From contig VXAY01006780.1 in NCBI GenBank assembly GCA_013399855.1, positions 1,478,483 to 1,542,482 of the forward strand: a stretch of 64,000 nt of DNA. Reading direction: 5' to 3'. Below the pieces are notes generated by a model. It was not told the origin of the DNA. It was given only the letters and a program-made list of their open reading frames with translations, and ran no database searches. This document shows positions 23,716-35,728 of this stretch, piece after piece (the stretch's first letter is position 1; every line of letters begins with the position of its first letter). The position numbers and the translations under genes are program-made. Origin of the DNA: Oxyruncus cristatus. Taxonomy: Eukaryota; Chordata; Aves; Passeriformes; Cotingidae.

Positions 23716-25655
23716 GAACGGCGTGCATATGGCTCCGCTCTGCCGAGGACCCTCGTGCGGGGAAGCGGAGCCGCTCCAGCTTTGTTCCACAAATGTTCCC
23801 ACTGCTATTTTCACGGGATGACGTCCTTAGTGTCATGGTTACAACAATGCTGCAGGAAAGCGTCGCTCTCCCTCTCCCCGCTGATGAACAGCTGAGCCAT
23901 CGCCAGCTCCCTTCCCCCTCCGAGGCTCCCCCCTCCCTTCCCAAAGGATGAATCCCACATGCCGGTGGGCTGGAGGGGAGCTACAAGAAGTGTGAGGGGT
24001 CTGGAGGTGCTTTTTTAACATCAAGGGAAGAACGCAAGGTAAATGTGCCCCAGGCACTCAGTGCAGCAGCAGTTAACAGGATGTACCCAACACAACCCTC
24101 ATCTCCTCATTATATTTTAATGGTCTTTGATTATTAAAAAAGTTACTCAGCACTTGTGAAGGCTCCTGAGCCGACTCCGAGCTGTGCTTATTACCCTGTC
24201 ACTTCTCAAAACGCCGATTTCATGCAACAGAGAACAATATTCCCAGCAATATTCCCAACTCAGTAATCCCTAGGAGCTCCAGGGGAGGCCTTTGACCCTT
24301 CTTCTCTGAGAGGTGTAATTTCAGCCTGTTCTCCATCCTTTTTTCTCCCACTTACAAACACCAAGTAACTAATTTTTCATCTCACCAAAACATTACCAAC
24401 CTTAATAACCAAATAACATATCTGGAGAGCAGATAAGAAAACCTTATTCAGGAATAAATCTCCTCAGCTGGGCTTTGCAGTGTTTTTTTTTTTTCCCCCC
24501 AATATTCTCGAACCCTCTGTATCTCGAGCCTTGTATGCAAGTTTAAATCTTCATTTGAATTTCAAAAGATACCCCATTTTCTATTACCTGTTGGTCCTTC
24601 CTGAGAAGAAGATTACTCTTGTCAGTCTTTTCCTTATTATGCAATTTTCTCATTTTTAACATCACTGAATACTCCTGTAATTTCACTATTATCTGTTTTC
24701 AAATCAGACTTGAAGGAGAGGTTGCTTTGGGGTGTGTTGTTTTTTTGGGGGGTTATTTTTGAGTTAATGACTCCCACCTGTGTCTTTCATGGAAGAAGGC
24801 AATAATTAAACTGCAGAATTTCAAACATTTTCTTGACACAACCGTTGCTTTCCCATTATCAGACTCCCATTTTTCCCTCCACCACTGTTTTTAAAATGAC
24901 AAGCAAGTGACAACCACTAAATGTCAGCACAGAGAACTGGCAACGATGGCAAATGGCTTGTGACTGAACCTATTTCAGCAGGTCTGGCCACCCTCTCTGC
25001 CACAGCACTCCCAGAGTTCAAACCAATTCAAATAAGTTTGAAAAGGTCAAACCCAACACTCTGATTTCACCTGGTTTTGCCCCTTCCCCCCTTTATTTGT
25101 TTCTGGATCCATCAGCCTGGCACATGTTTGCAGTCAAAGATGCTCCTTCTTCTGCATGACCACCCAAAATAAAGCAGCCCAAAGGAAAAACCCTCAATTC
25201 CTGGTAAATCTGCTTGAATTCCAAAGTTTCAAGCAGCCAACAGAACAGGAAGTACTTGAAGTATGTCATGAGCTCCTTTGAATTTCATTCATGAACAGTC
25301 TGGAGGGAGCAGGATCCTGTAACAGCAAGACCAGCTCACCTGGGCAGTGCTGCAGAGCTTTGCTCCTCCCTCCAAATATGACTGATGGAATACCCAGGTA
25401 TTTATGCAGAGAATGTATTTACTTGACTCCAAATCTTTCCAAGATTTTTTAACTAACTTTTTGCTTCCTTGACTTTCTCTCAGGATTCCTTCATCAGTAA
25501 ATCAGTGCATGCAGTGAGGAAGGCAAGACTGTCTAAAATAAAAGCAAGGAAAGATCAGATCCCTTGAAGACAAAACATCCCAAGGTAGCTACTGCATCCA
25601 CATTCCTCATTTTAAACCTGAACAGTTACTACAAAATGTGTTTTAAGATTCCAGC

Positions 25656-25722
25656 AGAATCACAGAATCATTAAGGCTGGCGGAGACCTCTAAGGACATG
25701 TCCAACCATGAGATCTTATGCA
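25656..25722 (-). mobile_element. CR1 3' end stub (group E)
   Basis: AGAATCACAGAATCATTAAG followed by GCTGGCGGAGACCTCTAAGG and TCCAACCATGAGATC is the end of an older CR1 type. Confidence 0.65.
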
Positions 25723-26107
25723 AGGAAAACACCTGCCAGAAAAGGATGTTGTTGGACTTTTGCCACAAGGTACAACCTACTGGTTTCTGACCATTTTTAA
25801 GTGTTTTCAGTGTTTGAATAACTTCTGGCATTTCGCAAAGGCACCTGAAAGTCTGAGAGTGCAAACACATCAAGGTGCAGGACAGGATGGAAATTTCCAC
25901 CCTCAGAAATACTTAGAAAAAAAGGAATTTTTTTATTGGTAGGCATTTATTTTCATTTATTAGGCTCTGTTGATTCAATTCCCCAACAAAGAAGGATGTT
26001 TTCCCTGCATGCAAAACCCTCCTTGGGATAACTCAACAGAAAAATCAGTATTTCTTTCTTACTGCATTTACAACTGAACAGGAGCTGGGTGTTGGAACCT
26101 CATTTAG

Positions 26108-26124
26108 TGTCTGTGTGTGTGTGT
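26108..26124. repeat. (TG)n dinucleotide run
   Basis: TGTCTGTGTGTGTGTGTGT, short. Confidence 0.85.
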
Positions 26125-26727
26125 AACACTGAGCCCCGAAAAGAAAGAATGTTGTTTCAATTTAAATATCAAAAAGACTCAAACTGTATATATTTAAAGG
26201 CCATAACTCCCAATGCTCCCTCTTCTAAAGCACTACAAATAATACTAAAAATCCTGGTCTGTGTGTCCCTGGGTTTAGATGTTTTCCCTAAGCCAGTGGT
26301 AAGAATTGTTGCTTAATGAAGAAGGGGACACTCAGAAATTGCTCTTTGTAGGGAATCCACTTCAATGAAATGGAACAAGTCATAATTCAATCTCCAAAAC
26401 AAATAACCACCCTGAATTAGTTCTCATTATTGCTAACCCAGAGAAATATGCAATCATTTCCCATTGTCCTTGATTTGTTTGCACTAAACTTTGCTTCATA
26501 TACAAACAACAGGGTCCTGCCAATCTGAGAATGATATAATTTGTTTAAAAATAAGGATCTGCATCCGCAAGCAGCAAACACATAAAGGCAGAGCCCAGCA
26601 GAAAGGATTCCCATCACTGGGACAGCAAATTCACAGCACTCAGCAAGTCTCTTGAGCAAAGCAGAATCTCCCAGGAACAGGACAGAATTCACTCCATTTA
26701 TAAATTCATTAGGTCAAAGAATCATGA

Positions 26728-27010
26728 ACATCACAGAATGCTTTGAGTTTGGAGGGACCTCAAAGCCCATCTTGTCGTACGCCCTGCCATGGGCAAGGAC
26801 ACCTTCCACTAGCCCAGGTTGCTCCAAGCCCTGTCCAACCTGGCCTTGGACACTTCCATGGATCTGGGGGCAGCCACAGCTCCTCTGGAAAACCTGTGCC
26901 AGGGCCTCACCACCCTCCCAGAGAAGAATTTTTTCCCAGTATCCCATCTACACCTGCCTTGTGCCAGGGGGAATCCATTCCCCCTTATCCTGTCCCTCCA
27001 GGCCCTTGTC
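26728..27010 (-). mobile_element. CR1 3' fragment (group A), left arm of inverted pair
   Basis: Antisense: ACATCACAGAATGCTTTGAG, CCATGGGCAAGGACACCTTC, GTCCAACCTGGCCTTGGACA, through CCCTTATCCTGTCCCTCCAG. It joins directly onto a plus-oriented CR1. Confidence 0.92.
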
Positions 27011-27167
27011 CTGTGGCTGCCCCATCCCTGAGAGTGTCCGTGGCCAGGTTGGACGGGGCTAAGAGCAACTTGGGATAGTGGAAGGTGTCCCTGCCCATGG
27101 CAGGGGGTGGAAGGAGATGGGCTGTAAGATCCCTCCCAACCCAACCCATTCCATGGTTCTGTGATTA
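27011..27167 (+). mobile_element. CR1 3' fragment (group A), right arm of inverted pair
   Basis: It begins at CTGTGGCTGCCCCATCCCTG and runs through GGCCAGGTTGGACGGGGCTA and AGTGGAAGGTGTCCCTGCCC to a CCATGGTTCTGTGATTA terminus. Both 3' ends of the pair face outward. Confidence 0.92.
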
Positions 27168-27178
27168 CACTGCTGTGA

Positions 27179-27203
27179 AATTCCACAGTGATACTGTGGA
27201 ATT
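27179..27203. repeat. Small perfect inverted repeat
   Basis: AATTCCACAGT and ACTGTGGAATT pair perfectly (11 bp) across a 3-base loop GAT, 11 bases after the CR1 terminus. Confidence 0.85.
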
Positions 27204-28325
27204 ACATCCTCACAACTCTCCATAATATAAATGACATTCACAGGTTTCTAAGAAGAGATGCCGACAGCTAAAAGAAATAATCTTTGTTTTAATCCTTGAA
27301 AATGTTTGGTAATTTGCACAACATAATTAACAGAAACGATTATTTATTTTTTTTTTTTAGTGAGAATTGCATGACTTCATCTCACTGAACAAACTCGTAG
27401 GTGAAGGGACATACAATGTGTCCAGTGAAGCAAAGCAGCTGTTAAGAGTGAGGGACAGAAAGTAATGTCCTGCTAAATTAAAAATAAAACAATCAAGAAA
27501 TACACTGCTGAGGCTGGTACCTAAGTAGGTACATTCATCCAGGCTGCCAAATTGCCACTCAAATGCTTCACGAACAAAATAAAAGCTTATTAAGGATGTA
27601 ATTCAAATTCTGGGTAGGTATATCCAATTTTGTCCAGAACAGCTGGAATCAGAGTGAGGGATTATCCACAAAATTATAATTAACCTTGTAGACAGGGTTC
27701 CTGGCTACCATAAAGGGCTGCCTTTATTCTATTGTGTAAGACAAGAAGAGACCAAAGAATTAGATTAACAATACAAAGATTTATACTTCAGTAAGAAAGA
27801 GCCACAAAATTAAATCCTGCCCATGAAAATCCTGGTGGGTTTTGGCATCAGAGAGTTTGGAGGCACAGACAGAGTTTGGGGATACAGACATTAACTGAAA
27901 TTATTTCCCAGCACTGAATCCAGGTGAAAACTCCTGTGGGAGAGCTGCACCATTTGCCAGTTCCTCAATTCAATCAAAAAAATGTAATTAAATAATAATT
28001 ACCTGGATCTCACAGACCATCATTTCAATAATTTGAGTAAAGCAATGTCATTCTCACTCAGCTGCTGCTAGACAAGACAATGGATTTTTTAAAAATTTCA
28101 TTCTTATTACATAAAAATCATGGATATAATTTAGGGGGACAAGACTATGAGGAACATTTCCTCGTTGGGGGTTCTCCCCACTCCAGGTAAAAGTGACAGC
28201 TGCACCACCAGCCACGAAATACTGACTGTATTGTTTCCATGGTCCCTTGATTAACTGTCATAGTAACCAGGTAGTAGAGGATTTGTAGCCAATTATATTT
28301 TTTCAGTTATTTTTATATTCTTTTA

Positions 28326-28326
28326 N
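28326..28326. other. Single ambiguous base (N)
   Basis: The only N in the window, exactly at the edge of a CR1 fragment that lacks its 3' end. It suggests a closed gap or misjoin in the assembly. Confidence 0.95.
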
Positions 28327-28440
28327 TTCCTTGGACACCTCCAGGGATGGGGACTCCACCACCTCCCTGGGCAGCCCCTTCCAATGCCCGACCACCCTTT
28401 CCACAAAGAAATTCCTCCTGATGTCCAACCTGAACCTCCC
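28327..28440 (-). mobile_element. CR1 fragment (group C) missing its 3' end at an N
   Basis: Antisense: TTCCTTGGACACCTCCAGGG, CACCACCTCCCTGGGCAGCC and AAGAAATTCCTCCTGATGTC. The terminal ~90 bases expected on its left are absent, and the only ambiguous base of the window (28,326) is at the break. Confidence 0.88.
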
Positions 28441-28611
28441 AATTCATGACATGGGTTTCCACATTCTGTTTATCACAAAACCCCTTAAAGTTAATTGTGA
28501 AGAAGAATAAATATGGATGATGGATTTCACCCTGCAAGGCACTCAGATCCCCACTGATCCACCTGGACAAACTCTGGTTCCTACCCCTACTGCTTGAAGT
28601 GATCACAATCA

Positions 28612-29145
28612 AAAAGCTTTAAAGCCCATCCAGTCCCACCCCCTGCCATGGGCAGGGACACCTTCTACTATTCCACGTTGCTCCAAGCCCCATCCTACTG
28701 GACCTTGGACACTTTCAGGGATGGGGCAGCCACAGCTTTTTCTCGGCAACCAGGACCTCACTACCCTCACAATTCCTATCCAGTGTCCCATCTAACCCTG
28801 CCCTCTGACAGTGGGAAGCCATTCCCCCTTTTCCTGTCCCTCCAGGCCCTTGTAAATAGTCTCTCTCCATCTTTCCTGTTGGCCCCTTCAGGTACTGGAT
28901 GGCCCCAATTAGGTCCCCCCAAAGCTTCTCTTCCCCCGGCTGAACAATCCCAGTTCTCTCAGCCTTCCCTCACAGGCAGAGCTGCTCCATCCCTCTGATC
29001 ATCCTGGTGCCTCCTCTGGACTCACTCCAACAGCTCCATGTCCCTCCTGTGCTGGGACCCCAGAGCTGGAGGGCAGCACTGCAGGTTGGGTCTCACCTGA
29101 GCAGGTAGAGGGGCAGAATCCCCCTCACCTGCTGCTTTACCCTGG
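28612..29145 (-). mobile_element. CR1 3' fragment, longest in the window (group A)
   Basis: Antisense, about 530 bases: TTTAAAGCCCATCCAGTCCC, GGATGGGGCAGCCACAGCTT, CTGTCCCTCCAGGCCCTTGT, then CAGTTCTCTCAGCCTTCCCT and GCACTGCAGGTTGGGTCTCA. The last ~35 bases of the 3' terminus are missing. Confidence 0.9.
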
Positions 29146-29773
29146 TACCGTCTCTGACACGCTGAACACCCCCAGAGTGTGACTGCAGGGACGACTAAAA
29201 TGGGATCTGTGACCTGTGCTGTCTTACGTAAGTGCAGCCATCAATCTTCCCAGCAATTATTTCCCTCTCTGACCCGTGGTTCAAAACAACAGACACAGAT
29301 GGGAGGTGACTTATTCCTTCCCAGGGATGGCCATACTTTAATTACAATGACTAAGGAGCCCTGTACTTTGTACTGTAAGACCAACAGCGCAGCGAACACA
29401 GAGGGTTTTAAGGAAAAACCTAAAGTAAAAGCAGTGATGTGGCTGCTACAATACTCCCTTTCCACTGCACTACACACCCTCTGCTGCTTCTTTTCAGTTC
29501 AGATGCAGCCTTTATCCCTCACAGTCATGTGTACCAACACACATGGGAAGGCAGAGGGTGGGAGGTGTAGTACGAGACTCACAGCAGAGAACGCCGTGGC
29601 AGTGATAGCAGAGGTCTCCTTCCTCCCGCTTTTATGTAGCAGAATGAGGCTTGTACTCACCTACCTGCCTGCATTAAAAATGAGGCTTTAAATAGGTAAA
29701 TGAGTAATGTTTTTGAAGATACATGTTCTTTTATGTTCAGACCTGTTATTTTACTACACGTTCTACATTGTCA
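29146..29773 (+). other. Unclassified 0.6 kb segment between two CR1 copies
   Basis: Open in one plus frame for 170 codons (29,179-29,691). Neither strand resembles a known protein to me, and there is no clear LTR boundary. It may be a diverged mobile element or unique intron. Confidence 0.35.
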
Positions 29774-30112
29774 TGGGGCCCCTTCCAGTGCTTAAGTGGG
29801 CTCCAAGAGAGCTGGAGAGGGACTCCGGATGAGGGCCTGGAGGGACAGGACAAGGGGGAATGGCTTCCCATTGCCAGAGGGCAGGGCTAGATGGGATATT
29901 GGGAAGAATTTCTTCCCTGGGAGGGTGGTGAGGGGCTGGGATGGAATTGCCAGAGAAGCTGTGGCTGCCCCATCCCTGGAAGTGTCCAAGGCCGTGTTGG
30001 ACAGAGCTTGGAGGAACCTGGGCTAGTGGAAGGTGTCCCTGCCCATGGCAGGCAGTGGAATGAGATGAGCTTTAAGGTCCCTTCCAACCCAGACCATTCC
30101 AGGATTCTGTAA
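29774..30112 (+). mobile_element. CR1 3' fragment (group A)
   Basis: GGCCCCTTCCAGTGCTTAAG, GGCTCCAAGAGAGCTGGAGA, GGAAGAATTTCTTCCCTGGG, and CAACCCAGACCATTCCAGGA at the terminus. Confidence 0.93.
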
Positions 30113-31435
30113 CCTCTTTCAGTGTTGTCTCAGAAGTTCCCTTGACTATCCACACACCTCTGTCACGAACAGAAAGACCCCACTGTGAGGGGTTTCTAGA
30201 AGTCATCTGGACTGTTCCCATAGTCCAAAGCTGGTTGGACTAAATCCACCTAAATCCAAAACTTTCCAGCCTCACTCAACAAACAATTCAGGCTGAAGAT
30301 CTCCCAGCCTGCCCAACCGATGGAGGTCAGTTCTTCATCACTTGTTACCGAACTTTTGTGAATGTCCAGAACCTGATTGTCTCCCCTGCTGCAGGTCTTC
30401 CTAATTTTTTCTTGCCCTATTGCAGCAGATGTGGAAAGAAGTTTCCTTCTCCCAAAATTCTTACAGAACTTCAAGAAAGCACTTGCCTCGAGAGTAAATA
30501 ACATCAACTTTTAAATCTTCCCTGATGGGATTTAAATGTTTGCCATTTTGTTTTCTGATGAATATCTTACTTTGGTTCTTTCTGTCTACCACACTCTTTC
30601 ACAGCAAAATTTGGTAACATCTCCTAAAATTAACCTGTGAAAATGCAAGTGATTTGCTCTGAGGATATTTCCTCGGGCTTCTCTAATGTTACACTTGCCT
30701 TTCTGGACACAGAGGTTACAAGTAAAAATATTGCTCAGCCATCCAAATAGATATATGTATTGCAAGAGCAAGAAAATTGTTATTGTAACAGATTACAAAG
30801 CACAAAACAATTAGTTTCTAGTGCTGGAGGCAAAAGTATCCATCCACTCTGTTGGCCTAATATCAAAATTTCAATATTAAAGCAGCTTTTCAGCGCAAGT
30901 ACAGGCAGTATTCTTCAAGTGTGATGTGAACACACAGACCTGACATGCAGCTCATCACCATGAAATTGGCTAAAACCACTCTGAAATTAATTTAACAATT
31001 ACAGTTGGGAAGATGCCCCCAGATTAATGAATTACAATTTGTGTTCTGGATATTTTCTCAAGTAAACAAGCTGCAACATGAGTACATTCTATTGTGTTTG
31101 CTTGCTGAAATGCCTACGAGAAAGCAGCCGTGAATCATCTGAACAGTCATGCTTCTCAAAGGGAAAATCACCCAGTAATACATCTAAATAATGAAGAAAA
31201 TCTCTCGTGACTCTTCGCTTCCCAAATGCTCCACAGCTTGCAGGTGGGTGATGGAGGGTCACTGGGATTCATCAGGTGACACATAATCAGCTTCACCTGA
31301 CAGGCACCTGCAAACACTCCCAGAACCCTGAGGCAGCCATGAAAAACGACAGTGGGATGGTCACTCCTCCAAGAAGAGGAAATCCTCTTCCCTGGGTATC
31401 ACTCAGCAGCCAAGCCAAGCCAGAAGTCTCCAATA

Positions 31436-31477
31436 TCCATATCCTCTCCCTCTCTGTCCATATCCTCTCCCTCTCTT
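31436..31477. repeat. Tandem duplication, 21 bases
   Basis: TCCATATCCTCTCCCTCTCT occurs at 31,436 and again at 31,457, with one difference at the last base of the unit. Confidence 0.95.
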
Positions 31478-32429
31478 TTCTCATCATATACGGTGAATAA
31501 TGGTGGAAACTGCTAATTGTGGTTTGGTCAAGGAGAGCCTCCATCAAACCTTTTTCCCATGGTTTCTACTAGAGCTCAATACTTGATGGCCATAAATCCT
31601 GAGCACAACATTCACTAATCCAAGTCACACAGATACAAACAATTTGTATCTTCAATACAATTAACGATGTCAGTGAAAATCTACTAAAATTCAGAAAGGA
31701 ATTTATGAGATGACTACGAACCTCTGAAATAAAAGCCCTACAGATGAAATACATGGTGGAAACTGCACGTTCCTCTCATGCTGGGCTGAGTTAAAAGCTC
31801 ACCCATAGGCACTGAAATTAGCCCAAGTGAAACGAGGCCGCAGCTTGGCCAATTTGTGTTCAGAAGAAAGAAGAAAGAATTGGGATTTATGTTGCAACTT
31901 TCTGTTTTCCAGCCTTGTTTTTATCAGAGATCAACTGTCCACAATGACACAACATCTCAAATTTTGGACTGGCCTAATTTCCAATTCTTACTCAAACAAG
32001 AAAACTGAAACTGAAACTTCATCAGGACACTCCATGGGTATTTTCAGCTGTTAATGTATTAACTGAGGGTCTACTTGTACTGAAAGCAAATTGTTTTCCA
32101 AAACTCATAAAACCCAGCTCCTCAAAATTCAACACATTGTTGGGGACTGTGGGTTTAACCATGGTGGTTTTATACACAGACATTTTGAGAAAGGAGAAAC
32201 GAAGTATTTACACTGCACTCCTCCCCAGCACAACCCACAGGACACCAGATAGCTTATTAAGAGACCAAAACCCAATTAAAAATAGTGGATGAACCTAAAT
32301 AGCAACTGGGGTTACTAGTGTTTAAATCCCAGCATGGTGTCCTGCAGTATTTTAGAAGGGAAAAAGTAAAAAGCAAAAGAAAACCCAAAACAAACACCAC
32401 AATCAAAACCTGGGATAAGTTCAGTTCCC

Positions 32430-32452
32430 AAATAAATAAATAAATAAATAAA
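32430..32452. repeat. (AAAT)n microsatellite
   Basis: Between five and six AAAT units in a row. Confidence 0.95.
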
Positions 32453-33257
32453 GTAAATTTAATCTCTTCTCACAGATCTAATTTGCACTTTGGGATAATC
32501 TCTTGGTGACTCAAATGAAACCTTCAGTGCAGAAAAAGGGATGGGTGAGGAGACAAGGTGTATCGCCCAGGTACTCCCTGGAGGATGGTCTCCTGCTCTC
32601 CGTAACAGACCTTTGCAAACCTCCCGTCAACACACTGCAGGTCAAACATTCCTGGAAAACATTATGTGGTTCTGGTGTACATTGAAGAGCAGAGACCTCA
32701 ACCCTGTAAATGCCCCCCAGAGCCCAGAGCTGCCGTGACAGGTCTGGAGCGCAGGATGGGGAAGGGTTGGTCACCAGTGGCGCACCTCCCGAAACGTTCC
32801 CCTTATCACTGAGGAAGGATCAAGGGCTGATCAGGCAGAAATCACATTTCCTTGTGTAGGTGGAAACATATGGGAGTTGTCACAACACAAGCTCCCGCAG
32901 ATGCATATCCCGGAGCCTGTCGCGTTCCGGGACTCGCCCCGGCCACGGCAGAATTTGTGCGTTCATTACTCCAAGCCTGAAAATGATGCTGCAGGAGGGT
33001 ACCTGGGGTCTCTCCCGGTGCCTCACACAGCCAGCTCAGAGCTCCCAGCAGAGAAGGGAACGTTGTGTAGAGCCCACACCAATCATTCCATTTTACATCT
33101 ACCAGTTTCAGGGATGTTTTGTTGGCTGAAGATCGCTTCAGTCCCAGGCAGACTTTCTGGAAGCCAGAGGTGGAGGAATTCCTCTGCATGAGTAATAACC
33201 CAGGGGCCCAGACACTCAGTTCTGATACAGGGAAATCATCTTTCTAATTGCTGGTGT

Positions 33258-33625
33258 TTGAAAGCCTGTTCAGCAGGAGGAGAGGAGACTGAGGGGAGAC
33301 CTCATTGCAGTTACAACTTCCTGGGGAGGGGAAGAGGAGGGGCAGGCACTGATCTCTGCTCTGTGGGGACCAGGCACAGGCCCCCAGGGAATGGCCTCAA
33401 GTTGTGTCAGGGCAGGGGCAGGTTGGATCTCAGGAAAAGGTCCTTCCCCCCGAGGGTGGTTGGGCACTGAACAGGCTCCCCAGGGCAGTGGTCACAGCAC
33501 CAAGGCTGCCAGAGCTCCAGGAGTGTTTGGATGATGCTCTGGGACACCTGGTGTGACTCTTGGAGATGGTTCTGGGCAGGGCTGAGGGTTGGACTCCATG
33601 ATCCTTGTGGTCCCTTTCCAGCTCC
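33258..33625 (+). mobile_element. CR1 3' fragment (group D), tail clipped
   Basis: GGCCTCAAGTTGTGTCAGGG, GGTTGGATCTCAGGAAAAGG, CTGCCAGAGCTCCAGGAGTG and TGGACTCCATGATCCTTGTG. It ends at CTTTCCAGCTCCAGGA without the ATTCTGTG terminus. Confidence 0.9.
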
Positions 33626-35728
33626 AGGAGCCACACGTGTGGCTGATGCCAGGCTGCTTCCTGAGACAGACAGACAGACAGGACAGTGAGGGCTCCTCTG
33701 GAAAACAGGACACACACACTGCCCAGGAGGGGCTCTCTTGGACTAAAGCAGCAGAAGCAGAGCTGCTCCCAAACTGAAGAAGTAAAGGTGACTTCTAGCA
33801 TATATAAGTTCTGGCTCTGCCCGTGCGCTATCAGCCTGCCTCCTCTCACCCACGGCCCTCTGGACACAAGCTCTTCCACACCTGATCCTCACCAAGCATC
33901 CAGAGTGACTAAAGGTCTCGCTTCCAGACTCCAAGACCCTGAAATCATCCAAGCCCCCCAAATATCACAACATGAGCCTGAGTGATAAGTCCACTCCTCA
34001 CACCCAGCCATGGCGTTCACTGACCACCTTTCAAGCCGTGAGATGAAGGTCCATAGGAGCAACGAGCCACTTCCAATCCACTCTAATTCCACTTCCAATC
34101 CTGCTGCTCTCCATTGTCAGTGCAGGTCAATACCACCACTTCCCACAAGGACACCAGGGATGCACCAGCACAGCCTTGTCCAGGTGGGAGTTCACTACCA
34201 TGGCTTTGCCTATTGTAAATTGAAAGAAGTGAAGAGCAAGGAGAGGCTCTACCTGGACACTGCACAAACAGTAACTCAAAAACATCCAGCACAGAAAATT
34301 CCTTCTGCTCTGTCCTCAGAAGACTTAAACTTGATGACCTGGAGATTAATCTTCGGCATAAAACGTAAATCCAAGTATAGCAGCAGGAAGCCCACACATG
34401 TCACACCAATCAAAACAGCTCAACCCAACCAGTTCAGTGAAGGATTACTGCAGTGCAATGAGGAAAAATGCTTTAAAAGCTAAAGCCAGTATCTTAAAAA
34501 TATTGAAAGATATGAAGATGTGCCCCGTGCTTCTAAAAATTAAATGCAAGATTAGAAATGTGAAGTCAATATATTTCCCCTCAGCTGGAATGTGGATTCA
34601 TACGCTCCCTATGAGGCAGGGATTGGGAAAAGCAGGAACAAAAATAGATGCTACATCTGATTAAATCCTCAGCTAAACAAATTGTCTACAGGAAAATACA
34701 TTAGCCTGAGAGATGCAAGAACAGCAGGACACTCAGATGAAATTGGATTCTTTAGATCATATGTCGAAAGCATTAGAAATTCTCTTGTTTATCAGGAAAA
34801 ATTAGCACAACAGGGATACTCCAGGTAGAGAAAACCAAACCCAGTGCTCACACCTGGAATGAGAGTGTGTGTGTGTGAGAAACCAGATAGGTTTGAGAGA
34901 AAATAGAAAACAAGCCTAAAAAGCCCCATGGGATTAGGATAAAGAAAGATTAAAATAAGAAAACAGTCATCTTTTAGCTAAAATAGTTGTGCTGGTTGTC
35001 AACATTTGTTTTCAGGTATTAATACAAAAAGAAAAAACCCAGAGTGTTAAAAGATTAAAGTATTATGAGGAATAATGGAATGAAATGCAGAATAGAAGTG
35101 TAGGTTATTAGAAGAACCATAATATTTACTAAATATGAATAGTTCCAAACATTTGGTATATAAATATACAATTAAACACGAGGTATTAAAATACAATAAA
35201 TACATATTACTATGGTAAATCCTTCACTATTCTGCTCCTGTGTTGTCAACTAAAGGAACCCCTCATTAATTAGGAGTCACAGACTTTGGGGGTGAGGGGA
35301 AGGAAGACCTTGTGGACAAACAAGTCAGTCTGAGTTCCTTCCTAGTTCGTCAATTCTTTATTTGTACTGTATCTATACATCCTATTTAACATAATACCAA
35401 GCTGTAGAGAAGGCCAGTGGATTATTTCCAAAATCACTTTGTGGTGCTGAAAGGATGACTAAAAAGTATGACAAATAAAGCAGCCTTAAAATGAAAACAG
35501 GATCTCGTTCCTGTGAGACCTGTGACACTTTTTCAATACAGAAATTATCTCCTGGAAAATATATTTGCAATGATTCTTTAACAGGAACGGTTGCCTATCA
35601 GGTACCTATAACTCTATATGTGCTCAGCCCTTCTGGTCTGCACTGACTCATCCTCACCAAAGTGAATGACATTTACAGCAGCACAAAAGACATACAAATA
35701 ATACTGATGAAACCCTTAAAAATGCATA
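33626..35728. other. Non-coding intron, nothing recognised beyond microsatellites
   Basis: A 157-codon ORF (34,010-34,483, plus) has no recognisable domain. A short GT run lies at 34,866. Confidence 0.5.
33661..33681. repeat. (GACA)n microsatellite
   Basis: GAGACAGACAGACAGACAGG, four GACA units right after a CR1 copy. Confidence 0.85.

Larger units (their letters stand above)
22930..23960. promoter_or_regulatory. Intronic CpG-rich block, candidate alternative promoter or enhancer
   Basis: This is the second GC- and CpG-rich block of the window, about 27 kb downstream of the PDE4B3 exon. It contains a palindromic CRE, a CRE half-type site (TGACGTCC, 23,819-23,826), an octamer and a TATA-like box. 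A CR1 fragment (23,465-23,582) interrupts it. No PDE4 N-terminal exon was recognised on either strand, so whether it is a promoter or an enhancer is open. Confidence 0.45.
24060..26727. other. Non-coding intron with one CR1 stub
   Basis: AT-rich, with T-rich runs (24,482-24,494, 24,742) and a TG run. No gene evidence. Confidence 0.55.
30113..33257. other. CR1-free intron, 3.1 kb
   Basis: Contains a 21-base duplication, an AAAT microsatellite and a small CpG cluster near 32,900-32,960. No exon recognised. Confidence 0.5.

Noticed and set aside
26652..27062. 136-codon plus-strand ORF and overlapping minus-strand ORFs as genes
   Set aside because: They are translations of CR1 tails in both directions. 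The same peptide scraps ([20 protein letters not shown] types) recur at many CR1 copies.
33430..33879. 149-codon minus-strand ORF
   Set aside because: Mostly antisense of a group D CR1 fragment; no independent coding evidence.
34010..34483. 157-codon plus-strand ORF as a gene
   Set aside because: No recognisable motif or family; compatible with chance in 64 kb read in six frames.
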